A stretch of 54,413 nt of DNA from positions 1 through 54,413 of the forward strand of contig JAGBQH010000010.1 of the NCBI GenBank assembly GCA_017632945.1. Direction: 5' to 3'. How positions within the stretch are numbered: the stretch's first letter is position 1; every line of letters starts with the position of its first letter. The notes beneath the pieces were generated by a model. It saw nothing but the letters and a program-made list of their open reading frames with translations. It had not been told where the DNA came from and did no database searches. This document shows positions 40,768 through 49,486 of the stretch, piece by piece. The translations under genes and the position numbers were made by a program. The DNA comes from Aeriscardovia sp. (GTDB lineage Bacteria > Actinomycetota > Actinomycetes > Actinomycetales > Bifidobacteriaceae).

Positions 40768-41913
40768 CTACTTTTTCAAAGCTTTCAAAGAAAGACCGAT
40801 ACCGTCTTCGGGGCCAATCTTGGGCTCCCAGCCCAGTTTCTGAAGCTTATCGCAGTTTAGGCGGGTAAGGCGGGGAAACTTGCACTCTCCCTTTTCTTTT
40901 CCGCAGCAAGATCCATCGGAAGAAGAGCCTCCGCAGCAACTGCCGTCAGAGCAGGAAGAGCCTCCGCAGCAAGATCCATCCGAGCACTTATTGGTGCAGC
41001 AAGATCCTTCTTTCACTTCCACTCCAGCCTCCTTAGCTACGTCCTTTAGCGCAGTGGCGAGGTCAATCTCGGCTTCATTGTTGGAGATGTTGTAGCATCC
41101 CTTTTCTCCACGGGCGAGAATGGTCAAAAGGCCTGCCACGCAGTCTGAAACATAGGTGACGTCGGCCTTGACGCTTCCCATTCCCTCAGGAAGGAGCAGA
41201 TCCTTTCCGGAAGCGGCCTCTGAAAGCACCACAGCAAAGGGTCTGGTATCTCCCGGGATGAACTCGGGCCCATAAATAATTCCGGGCCTTGCCACCCTGA
41301 CGTCAAGCCCGAACTGGCGAGAATATGCCGCAGCCAAAGCTTCCGAAGCTCCCTTTGCCACCGCGTAAGCTGCGAAGGGGCAGGTGAAATCTATAACTCC
41401 TGCGCATTTTTCGCATGCGGCGCCCTCTTCTCCCTGGCCATATACGGCATTGCTCGAGACAAACAGGACAACCGGGGTCTCGGGCTTCCTTCCGCGCCTT
41501 TCAGCGGCTTTCACGTCTTCAGCCAGCACGGAAAGAACGTTATCAAGGCCAAAGAAGTTGTCTCTCAGAACCTCTACGGGATCTTGCATGGCGGCCTTGG
41601 GATCGGCCGGAGCGGCGCAGTCGACTATAAAATCGAAAGAGTCGGAAGTCATGGCCTGGCGGATTATTACGGGGTTGGTGACGTCGAAGATCTCTATGGT
41701 CTTAATTTGGGCGTCGTCAAATCTTTCAGTCAGGAGCTTTGCATTTCTGCCCGCAGCGCTCACATAAGCTCCCGCCTTAGCCAGGGCGTAGGAAAGGACA
41801 GACCCTACCATTCCGGTGGCTCCAAGGACCAGCACTTTCTTTGCGGCCAGGGCGCTTAGATCCCCCGCGCTCTTGAGCGACAGATCTGCGTCCTCATATG
41901 CCATATATTTCAT
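40768..41913 (-). CDS. SDR-type NAD-dependent epimerase/dehydratase with a Cys-rich repeat insert
   Basis: The extended short-chain dehydrogenase fold is clear: GATGMVG (31-37) binds NAD, SSNAVYG and Y183-A-V-A-K187 form the catalytic Ser-Tyr-Lys set, and RPGIIYGP follows. It probably makes a nucleotide sugar for the surface polysaccharide. Between the Rossmann/substrate part and a normal ending (FPRLTRLNCDKLQKLGWEPK), residues 303-344 form a tandem repeat of about CSDGSCCGGSS with 11 cysteines. A further CEKC pair lies at 167-170. The insert looks metal-binding or disulfide-prone, like a metallothionein segment; this is inference. GGAG precedes the ATG at 41913. Confidence 0.85.
   Translation of the reverse strand: MKYMAYEDADLSLKSAGDLSALAAKKVLVLGATGMVGSVLSYALAKAGAYVSAAGRNAKLLTERFDDAQIKTIEIFDVTNPVIIRQAMTSDSFDFIVDCAAPADPKAAMQDPVEVLRDNFFGLDNVLSVLAEDVKAAERRGRKPETPVVLFVSSNAVYGQGEEGAACEKCAGVIDFTCPFAAYAVAKGASEALAAAYSRQFGLDVRVARPGIIYGPEFIPGDTRPFAVVLSEAASGKDLLLPEGMGSVKADVTYVSDCVAGLLTILARGEKGCYNISNNEAEIDLATALKDVAKEAGVEVKEGSCCTNKCSDGSCCGGSSCSDGSCCGGSSSDGSCCGKEKGECKFPRLTRLNCDKLQKLGWEPKIGPEDGIGLSLKALKK
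40901..41012. repeat. Tandem 30/33-base repeat encoding the Cys-rich insert
   Basis: Units beginning CCGCAGCAAGATCCATC (plus strand) start at 40901, 40931 and 40964, with a weaker fourth at 40994. The spacing is 30, 33 and 30 bases, so each change is in whole codons. The third- and first-unit sequences are almost identical, which suggests recent duplication. Confidence 0.8.
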
Positions 41914-41982
41914 AAATTTCTCCTTGCTGGAGGGAATTTTCTCCTACTTTGATTTTATATTTCAACACCTAAAAAAGTATCC

Positions 41983-43848
41983 TTATTCCTCCATCAGCGC
42001 CTTTGCCCTGCGAAGGTACCCCTCCCAAAAGCGCTCGGTAGTAAAAGCCATGCCGGCAGATGCCCAAATGCTCTTAAGGTGGAAAATATGGGTCTTAAAG
42101 TAGCGCATATCCCTCTCGTAGCGCCTGGAAATCTGATCGAACCTTTCCCTGTCTTTTGTCCTTATGCACCCTTTCTGGTTGAACCAATCGATAAGGACCA
42201 GCACCCTTTTCCCGCGTATTTCGCTTGCCGGGTAGTCCCAGCCTTCCGCCGGAATTACGGCGTATCCTTCCCCTCGGGTTTTTACAAACCTTTGCCCGTT
42301 TTGCGAAGCAAAATCAAAGATTCGTTCAGGCAGCATCCTTTCTCTCCTGAAATAAATGTCCTGATAGGAAAGGGAAAACACATCGAAGTCTTGAAGCTCT
42401 GGGATGTCGGATGCCCGCGCCTGCAAAGTGGAAAAATCCACCATTTGCTCCTGGGCTTTATTGGCCCTCTTGAAAGCCTCTTGGGCCCTCAAAGGGTTGG
42501 AAAGAAAGCGAGGACCCTTTAGGAAGTCTTCAAATCCGTCAAGGACTAAAGAAGCGTTGTCATACCCGAATTTTTTAAGTTCCAGCCTGATGGAGTTTTT
42601 CATATCAAATAAAAAGTCTGAATCCGGAGCAAAGCCCGTAGAAAACCTTGCGGCAAATACGTTTCTGACGACCTGGTACCTTTCCACCGCCGCGCTATAC
42701 TTCACCTGGAAGGCCATATGCCAAAGCCCTATTGAATTCATGGTGATAATTTTCGCTCCGGCCCTCAGGGAGTACTCCGCGTCGTCTCCCCTCAGAAACA
42801 GGGGAAGGGGAAGGCCCACCCTTTCCACTTCCTCCACCGGAATGGCGCAGTACCACCATGAAGCGTAACCTTGTTTTTTCATCTCTTCCAAAGGTTCGAA
42901 GGTCTCGTTTCTTACCAGCCCCTCTACTTCGTCCATTCCCAGCACGGGCTTTTGCGGAGCGAAGCGGCCCCTTTTAGTCATAAATCCGGCATCTTCCATC
43001 TGAAGGTTTTGGTTGTCGAAATTAAGCATCGCCCCGGCTACAAAGGCCTTCTTCCATTCGGGCTTTAAGATCGAAAGAAGTCGCACTGTCCGCTTTACGG
43101 ACTCCGGGCATATTTCCACGTCGTCATCCATCAAAAGAACGTGCGTAAATTCTCCCTCTTTCTTTGTAGCTTCCAGCATCCCCCTGGCAAAACCCCCGGA
43201 GCCTCCCACGTTGGGATTGGCAATGATAGATATGTTTTCATCGCCCAAAGAGGGATCGAGACTCCTTCCGTTATCTATTACAAAGAGATGACAGTTTCCA
43301 AAATCCTTGAAGAAATCCTCTTTAAGAGCCTTTATCGTTTTTTGAATATAGGCTTCCTTTTTAAAAGTAGTGGAGACTATGGCCAGCCTCGTATCCTCCT
43401 TTCCTTCCACTTCAAGTTCCCAGTAGCACTGCCCCACTTCCACCTTTTCTTCATGCGTCTTTAGGGCAAAAGAGAGAAGAACGTCGCTTTCTTTCGGGAT
43501 GAAGGGTATGGAAAAAGACTGCCATTCCTGCGATGAGGGCACGCTTACTTCTTCTTTTTCAAATTCCCCATTATGTGAAAAGTTTCCTGCCCTCCCCTTT
43601 TGAATTTCGCATTTGCCGCCTCTAAGTTCTAGGTGCAGGGAAAAAGAGGAAGCCGTGGTATAGAGGCGCAGCTTTGCTACCGAAAGGGAATTAAAGTAAG
43701 TGGTGAAGTCAAAAAAGGAGTTGGCAGAGAGTAAGTAGGTTTCTCCGTCTTTCCACGCCTGCCCGCTGCCCCTGTAAAAGAGCCTTGAGTGCCGATCTTC
43801 CTGCAGGCTGTTTTCAAAAATGATGTTTGCGAATTTTATTTTGCCCAT
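41983..43848 (-). CDS. GlfT2-like galactofuranosyltransferase, copy 2
   Basis: A 621-residue GT2 enzyme with the GlfT2 domain order. The N-terminal beta-sandwich has FFDFTTYFNSLSVAKLRLYT, the donor block is NPNVGGSGGFARGML, LMDDDVEI (about residue 240) binds metal, and RGDDAEYSLR (about 353) and GLWHMAF contain the catalytic Asp and conserved His. It is much closer to the copy at 52392-54272 than to the one next to glf (same VGGSGGFARGMLE, HVLLMDDDV and ILKPEW blocks). It should transfer galactofuranose. GGGAGGG lies just before the ATG. Confidence 0.88.
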   Translation of the reverse strand: MGKIKFANIIFENSLQEDRHSRLFYRGSGQAWKDGETYLLSANSFFDFTTYFNSLSVAKLRLYTTASSFSLHLELRGGKCEIQKGRAGNFSHNGEFEKEEVSVPSSQEWQSFSIPFIPKESDVLLSFALKTHEEKVEVGQCYWELEVEGKEDTRLAIVSTTFKKEAYIQKTIKALKEDFFKDFGNCHLFVIDNGRSLDPSLGDENISIIANPNVGGSGGFARGMLEATKKEGEFTHVLLMDDDVEICPESVKRTVRLLSILKPEWKKAFVAGAMLNFDNQNLQMEDAGFMTKRGRFAPQKPVLGMDEVEGLVRNETFEPLEEMKKQGYASWWYCAIPVEEVERVGLPLPLFLRGDDAEYSLRAGAKIITMNSIGLWHMAFQVKYSAAVERYQVVRNVFAARFSTGFAPDSDFLFDMKNSIRLELKKFGYDNASLVLDGFEDFLKGPRFLSNPLRAQEAFKRANKAQEQMVDFSTLQARASDIPELQDFDVFSLSYQDIYFRRERMLPERIFDFASQNGQRFVKTRGEGYAVIPAEGWDYPASEIRGKRVLVLIDWFNQKGCIRTKDRERFDQISRRYERDMRYFKTHIFHLKSIWASAGMAFTTERFWEGYLRRAKALMEE

Positions 43849-43910
43849 TAGCCCTCCCTTTGTGCTTTTAAACAGAGCTTAAAGGAAAAGAGAGGGATTT
43901 TGCATAAGGC

Positions 43911-44855
43911 TTAAGACTTTTTCATCTCTTTTCTTTTAAGGGTGAAGATATTGCAGTCGACAATGTATTTTTCCCTAGCATGCTTTGCCTGCATATTTAA
44001 TACCGCCCCCACTGCGACGCTGAAAAATCCGCACAGCGCGCACAGCGCCCCTCCTATGAGCACAAATGCTTCGGAAATGGTATTTAGGCATCCGAACGCG
44101 ACTCCGCCCCAGATCCATAAGCCTATGGCAGCTGCAAAAAGAATGAAGGCGATGAGCCCGAAAAAAATCACGGGCCTAAAACGGGATACCATCACGTAGA
44201 AGGATTTGGCTACGCCCAGGCCGTCGGAAAAAGGCTTCATTTTTGAAAAGGAGCCCGCTGGCCTCTCTCGAAACTGCACGGGGATCTCGATAATTCTGCA
44301 GCGCTTGTCTAGGGCCTGCATCGTCATTTCCGTTTCCAATTCAAAGCCCGGGTGAAGGGTGGGATAAGTTTTTACGAAATCAAAACTCATCGCCCTGTAG
44401 CCTGTGAGGATGTCGTGAAGGTGGGCGTGAAAAAGCAGGTTGATCCACCACTTGGCCATTTCATTTCCCAGGCTTCTGGAAAACCGCTTGTTTTCGGAAA
44501 AATAAGTGGAGGAGAGCCTGTCGCCCACTACCATGTCGTAGCCCTCGTTTAGAACTTTCTCCACCATTTCCCTGGCGGCTTCTGCAGGGTAGGTGTCGTC
44601 TCCGTCCACCATTAGGTACACGTCAGCATCGATATCTCGAAACATGCTGCGCACCACGTTCCCCTTGCCCTGCTGTGGCTCTTTTCTAACTACCGCGCCG
44701 GCCGCCTCGGCTTCCTGAGCGGTGTTGTCGGTGGAGTTGTTGTCGTACACGTATATCGTGGCTTCCGGCAGTGCCTCTTTAAAGTCCCTGACGACCTTTC
44801 CCACGGTCTGCCCCTCGTTGTAACAGGGGACTAAGACGGCTATGTCAGGCCTCAT
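43911..44855 (-). CDS. Membrane-associated GT2 glycosyltransferase (polyprenyl-phosphate sugar synthase type)
   Basis: A 314-residue protein. The GT-A domain has VLVPCYNEGQTVGKVV, DNNSTDNT, LMVDGDDTYP (the DxD) and DILTGYRAM. Two C-terminal transmembrane helices (VIFFGLIAFILFAAAIGLWIW and EAFVLIGGALCALCGFFSVAVG) match the dolichol-phosphate-mannose-synthase/GtrB class. These load a sugar onto undecaprenyl phosphate for use outside the cell by GT-C enzymes, and the next two genes upstream are GT-C-like. The ATG at 44855 with GGAG six bases upstream is preferred to the TTG at 44867. Confidence 0.88.
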   Translation of the reverse strand: MRPDIAVLVPCYNEGQTVGKVVRDFKEALPEATIYVYDNNSTDNTAQEAEAAGAVVRKEPQQGKGNVVRSMFRDIDADVYLMVDGDDTYPAEAAREMVEKVLNEGYDMVVGDRLSSTYFSENKRFSRSLGNEMAKWWINLLFHAHLHDILTGYRAMSFDFVKTYPTLHPGFELETEMTMQALDKRCRIIEIPVQFRERPAGSFSKMKPFSDGLGVAKSFYVMVSRFRPVIFFGLIAFILFAAAIGLWIWGGVAFGCLNTISEAFVLIGGALCALCGFFSVAVGAVLNMQAKHAREKYIVDCNIFTLKRKEMKKS

Positions 44856-44867
44856 TTTCAACTCCAA

Positions 44868-47183
44868 TCAACTTAGAAAGAGGAACCAGTCTTTAACAGG
44901 GAAGTAGTGGCGGGGGAAGCTGGTAAGGAGCGAGCCGTACCTTCCGATTGTAAACATCTCAAAAAATTCTATAACCAGACAAAGGCATACTGCTATCACA
45001 CAGGCAAGAATAAGCAGTTTCCCGGAGGGCCCTATCCTTTGGCCGGTTCTAGGCAAAACGGCGAAGAAACAACAGATGGCTCCTAAAATGAACAGAACTC
45101 CAAAGTCGCTGATATAGCGCTGGGATACTCCTCCAAGGTAGGAATCTGCGCACATAACGCAAATCCCAGCTCCGATTGCCGTCCAAACGAAGGATGTAAC
45201 CGAACGCCTGACGCTTGCCCCTTCAAAAATGCTTCCGCTCATTTCTTCTGCCAGTTCCCCCCTCCGGCTTCTGGAAAAGATCCACGGAGTGGCAAAAAGG
45301 ATGGCGGCGAAGGGCGCTATGAAGGTGAAGTACCCTCCTTCGCTGGGCTCTATCGGGTAGAAGAGGAGGGTGGGAGTACTGGTAATGCCCACGAACGGGA
45401 ATGAAGTGGACAGATTCATGGGCTGGAAGAGATAGTAGAAAATACCCTTTGCAGCTGAAAGGTGGGTAAAGCCGGGATCGGTGGCATCGAAGTTTGTCAG
45501 CTGGTAGGTATTTCCAAAAGTAAAGAAGGATCCGAACCTTACGAAGTTGTAAACGAAAAGCGGGATAAAGACGAGGAAGAAAGGAACGAAGGCCATAATC
45601 GTGGCAAAGATGCTGGATTTTGAAAAGAGCATCCTTTCCTTAAAAATTGCCGTCCAAAAGATCGGAATCCCAAGCAGGCAAAGGAAGATGTACTGGGGCC
45701 TGCATCCTAAGTTGCACGCCATAAACAGGGAGCCGAAAAAGATCCACCATGCCGATACCCTTCTTCGGCTCCCGTCCTTTCTTTGCCTTATAGATTCAAA
45801 CCAGCACCAGAGCCCAATCATGGAAAACATATAGCTGCAAGATTCCGGCACCGAGTAGAAGGAGGCGGTAAAGACGTGGTAAAGGATTCCTCCGCCCATT
45901 CCCAGCATCCACGAGGCCAGAAGCACAGCCCCAAAGGAAATGTTCGGGAACCAAATCTTGCTCATCCTAACCAACAGCAGGGTCGCAAAAATGGCTGCGA
46001 TCAGCACTGCCATCAAAATGGCCCAGCAGCTTTCCATCTCCTTGCCCGTCATTATTTCAAAAGGCATAAAGAAGACTATTGCCGGTATTACCCCGAAGTA
46101 GCAGTAGTACTTTCCGTGGTAAAAAGCGTGATCCCAGTAAATTTTGACTTTCTGGGGCCCTCCGTTCTGGAAGATTAGCTGCTGGCGCAGGTAGGGATCA
46201 TAAGGGTTTTGCATCGCCTTCAGAGGCGCGGGAACGGGAAGATCTAGCCAGGTGTGCCCATGGAGCAGGGAATTTGCAAGATCGCCGTACTGGTTAAAGT
46301 TCGTCCACTGGCTCCAGCCCACTCCTGCCATACTGCTTCCCGTCCATGCGCTCCAGCTTTCGGAGGTGTAAAAAATCATGGCATAAAAGAGCATGATAAG
46401 AACCGTGCTGACGCAAAGGGTCCAAATCTGGAAAGCTCCCCCGGCTTGCAACTTCCAACGCCACAGGGGGCTGTTGGGTCCCAGGAACACGGCAAATAGC
46501 CCTAAAAGAATCATGAAGGCAAAACGCACCAGGCTGAAATGGAAGGAGACGTGCGGATTTACAGTTATGGAGACGAATGGGAGAAATTGCCCCACGGGCA
46601 TGTCGAACTGGATCCGCACCTTGTGGCAGGTTCCTCCTACATTGACGTAGCGGCTTCTGTAAAGGCCGGTGGAAAGATTTCCCTTGTCATAATTCGTGTT
46701 GGGAGTCTGGCCGTTTCCAAAAAAAGTAAAGACCGTAAAGTCGTAGGTATCCCATGAGGGGGCGGAAGAGGACTGGTCTATGTGGATGTACTTTATCTTC
46801 TGGTTTGCGGGGTTATCTATTGTCACGGAAGGGTTTGGCCCGGTTACGGTAAAGCCTCCCGCGACGGGGGTTACACTTGTGAAATTTGAGGAAGAAAGGG
46901 TAACGGTGCGGGTTTTGGTAGTTCTGCTGCTCCAAAACGGCATGTTAAAAATAAAAATCTCCAAGAAAAGGATTATGCACAGGGTTAAAAGCGCCACTTT
47001 CCATCTGCGCTTTGCAAACATAGTAAAACTTGAAGATTCTCTAGGCGTATACGCTCCGGAGCTTCTATTAGGGAAGACCTGCTCGCCGGCCATATGGCTT
47101 CTAGCATACCTGCCGGCCGCCGACTCTTTTGACCGTTGACTCCTAATTTGCCTCAATTCGAGAATGCGGCTGTCTGACTTCAT
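44868..47183 (-). CDS. Large GT-C-like integral membrane protein, paralogue B
   Basis: A 771-residue paralogue of the proteins at 7789 and 47194. It shares AKRRWKVALLTLCIILFLEIFIFNMPFW (first helix), an extracytoplasmic beta-rich domain, LANSLLHGHTWLDLPVPAPL, WDHAFYHGKYYCYFGVIPAIVF and the C-terminal PVKDWFLFLS. Gene order B-C next to the polyprenyl-sugar synthase suggests transfer of the lipid-linked sugar to the exported chain. GGGAAGACT precedes the ATG, ten bases after the stop of paralogue C, so B and C are cotranscribed. Confidence 0.78.
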   Translation of the reverse strand: MKSDSRILELRQIRSQRSKESAAGRYARSHMAGEQVFPNRSSGAYTPRESSSFTMFAKRRWKVALLTLCIILFLEIFIFNMPFWSSRTTKTRTVTLSSSNFTSVTPVAGGFTVTGPNPSVTIDNPANQKIKYIHIDQSSSAPSWDTYDFTVFTFFGNGQTPNTNYDKGNLSTGLYRSRYVNVGGTCHKVRIQFDMPVGQFLPFVSITVNPHVSFHFSLVRFAFMILLGLFAVFLGPNSPLWRWKLQAGGAFQIWTLCVSTVLIMLFYAMIFYTSESWSAWTGSSMAGVGWSQWTNFNQYGDLANSLLHGHTWLDLPVPAPLKAMQNPYDPYLRQQLIFQNGGPQKVKIYWDHAFYHGKYYCYFGVIPAIVFFMPFEIMTGKEMESCWAILMAVLIAAIFATLLLVRMSKIWFPNISFGAVLLASWMLGMGGGILYHVFTASFYSVPESCSYMFSMIGLWCWFESIRQRKDGSRRRVSAWWIFFGSLFMACNLGCRPQYIFLCLLGIPIFWTAIFKERMLFSKSSIFATIMAFVPFFLVFIPLFVYNFVRFGSFFTFGNTYQLTNFDATDPGFTHLSAAKGIFYYLFQPMNLSTSFPFVGITSTPTLLFYPIEPSEGGYFTFIAPFAAILFATPWIFSRSRRGELAEEMSGSIFEGASVRRSVTSFVWTAIGAGICVMCADSYLGGVSQRYISDFGVLFILGAICCFFAVLPRTGQRIGPSGKLLILACVIAVCLCLVIEFFEMFTIGRYGSLLTSFPRHYFPVKDWFLFLS

Positions 47184-47193
47184 AGTCTTCCCA

Positions 47194-49431
47194 TCAATTC
47201 ATAAAGAGGAACCATGAGGCAACTCGGAAAACATGTACAGTAGAGTTTTGGCAACGTCTCCCAAGATCGCATAGCCCCAAAAATTCCCATATGCAGGTAG
47301 TGATTAATAGAACTACTAACAATATTTTAAGAAGCAAAATTAATCCCTGCTTTTCTCCTTCGCGGCAGACCCTTGCGGGCAAGGCGGAAAAAAGGATAAG
47401 AATAGAGGCAAAAGAGAAAAGAGTTCCAAAGCATCCTTCATAGCGTTGAGAAAATCCACAAAGTTGAGCGGCGATAAAAGTAATGCATATTCCCATAGCC
47501 ACAGATATGCATACTAAAGCGGTTATGGTTCTTCTTGTGCTTTCTTTTCCCACGTATTTACCAGAAAACGATCTTTCCAATTCATTCCTTCTTCTTCTAG
47601 AGAGTACAAACGGAGCCGCACAGAAGAGAATGAATACCCACGGAGCTGTAAAAGTAAAGTATCCTCCACCTACAGCGGGATCCATGGGGTACCAAAGTGG
47701 AGTCGTAGTTCCGATTCCAGTGCTTGTATTTGACATTCTTATGCTAGTAATGAAGGGAAAACTTCCGGTCAAATTAAGAGGTTGAAACCAGTAATGAGAA
47801 AAAACCAAGGAGAGTAAAAATGGGAAACTAGGCCTTGTTGCTCTTGTCATGTCAAATCCTGTAAGGTTGTAATTCTCACCAAAATTAAGAGCTGATCCGA
47901 ATCTATCGTAGTTATACATGAGGAGAGGGGCATAGATGAGAAGAAAAGGAAGCATAAGCATCACAGATGCCCAAATCCCCTTTTTACTGAAAAGCAATCT
48001 CTCTTTGAATGTGGCGGTCCAAAAAATAGGAATTGCCAGTAAGGAGAAGGCAATAAAGCTTGGCCTACATCCCAAATTGCAAGCCATGAAAAGGGATCCA
48101 AAAAAAACCCACCAGGGAGAAATATATTTTTCTCCCTCTCCTTGCTTTCTTATCTTTATAGATTTGAGCCAGCACCATAACCCGAGCACGGTAAACATGT
48201 AGCTAGTAGCTATTGGAACTTCGTAGAAATCGGCAACAAACGCATCTTGAAGCATGCCACACCCAAAGGCCATCATCCAAACTGCGCAAATGACCGCGGC
48301 TAGGGAAGAATCGTCAAACCACAGCTTCGCGATCCTAATTATTAAGAGAGTTGCAAAAATAGAAGCGATCAAAAGGGCTATAAATACAGCCCATCCGCTT
48401 AGCATCTCCTTTCCCGTTATCATTTCAAAGGGAAGAAAGAAGATTACTGCAGGTATTAACCCAAAGTAGCAATAGTACTTCCCGTGGTAAAAAGCGTGAT
48501 CTACAAACCAGTAACCGCCCCTCTGACCAATGGCAATTCTTGCCGAAGAACTATATGGATTCTTCAAAGCTTTAAGTGCAGAAGAAACAGGAAGATTCAA
48601 CCACGTGTGTCCATGAAGTAGAGAATTTGCCAAATTCTCATATTGTCTATCTGAAATCCAAAATCCACTAGGATTTTTAACAAGATTAACAACTCCGCCC
48701 CATTGGTATGCATTAGCATTGAAGTACCACGTTACAAAATAAAAAAATAATACGGCTAATGTGACAAATAATAGAAGAAAGACATGAAAAGCTGAAGTTG
48801 TATCTAACTCCATTTTCCAAAGTATGCTTCCTGGACCCAAAAGAATCCAAAAACTACTTATAAGAAGGAGAATAAGAAGGCGCAACGTGGAGAATCTATA
48901 AGGAATTCTAGGATTTACCGTAATGGCGCTTACTGGTACAAATGTCCCCTTGGCAAGGCTAAGTTGCAAGGTCACGGTTTTAACATAGGATCCGCAATTA
49001 ATATATCGGTCATCCTTCACGCCCAAGCTCAGAGTTTGGATATTTCCATAATGGACATATTTGTCCCCCTGATACGAAACTCCTATTAAGTAATTCAACT
49101 GTTGTGAAGTATGTTCAAATTCAGGAGGAACTTCAAGATAAAGGTATTTTAAAACCCTATTAGAAGTTATTCTCAGCGTAGGGTTTGAGACTTCAGATAT
49201 AAATCCGTCTTTTTCAACCTTCAGTTCGCTAGATTGAAGAGAAGAAATAGGTTCACTTTTCGCAGAAGTAAAAAGTGTTTGCCACGTAGGCATGTTAAAG
49301 ACGAGCACCTCTAAGAGAAATATCCCTATCAAAAAAAAGACGATGACCCTCCAGCGGGTCTTAAAAAATAATCTCCAATCAGGAATAACATTCTGATAAG
49401 AGCGCCTCTTTAATGGTAGAGAATTAATCAT
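47194..49431 (-). CDS. Large GT-C-like integral membrane protein, paralogue C
   Basis: A 745-residue paralogue of the two others, closest to B over the region LANSLLHGHTWLNLPVSSALKALKNPYS, VDHAFYHGKYYCYFGLIPAVIFFLPFEMITGKEM and FGSLFMACNLGCRPSFIA. About 11 further membrane helices follow the N-terminal anchor and outer beta domain; it ends VASWFLFMN. The coding DNA is visibly more AT-rich than that of B (for example poly-A stretches near 48700-48800), so C may have been acquired or has drifted. Function as for B, inferred. Confidence 0.78.
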   Translation of the reverse strand: MINSLPLKRRSYQNVIPDWRLFFKTRWRVIVFFLIGIFLLEVLVFNMPTWQTLFTSAKSEPISSLQSSELKVEKDGFISEVSNPTLRITSNRVLKYLYLEVPPEFEHTSQQLNYLIGVSYQGDKYVHYGNIQTLSLGVKDDRYINCGSYVKTVTLQLSLAKGTFVPVSAITVNPRIPYRFSTLRLLILLLISSFWILLGPGSILWKMELDTTSAFHVFLLLFVTLAVLFFYFVTWYFNANAYQWGGVVNLVKNPSGFWISDRQYENLANSLLHGHTWLNLPVSSALKALKNPYSSSARIAIGQRGGYWFVDHAFYHGKYYCYFGLIPAVIFFLPFEMITGKEMLSGWAVFIALLIASIFATLLIIRIAKLWFDDSSLAAVICAVWMMAFGCGMLQDAFVADFYEVPIATSYMFTVLGLWCWLKSIKIRKQGEGEKYISPWWVFFGSLFMACNLGCRPSFIAFSLLAIPIFWTATFKERLLFSKKGIWASVMLMLPFLLIYAPLLMYNYDRFGSALNFGENYNLTGFDMTRATRPSFPFLLSLVFSHYWFQPLNLTGSFPFITSIRMSNTSTGIGTTTPLWYPMDPAVGGGYFTFTAPWVFILFCAAPFVLSRRRRNELERSFSGKYVGKESTRRTITALVCISVAMGICITFIAAQLCGFSQRYEGCFGTLFSFASILILFSALPARVCREGEKQGLILLLKILLVVLLITTCIWEFLGLCDLGRRCQNSTVHVFRVASWFLFMN

Positions 49432-49486
49432 AGGTACAGATTATAGGTATGAGAGTCGATTGTTTAGTAGTTGTGAGTTCTAACAC

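Noticed and set aside
40901..41012. A CRISPR array suggested by regular 30/33-base repeats
   Set aside because: The repeats have no unique spacers, keep the reading frame and encode the Cys-rich insert of the epimerase.
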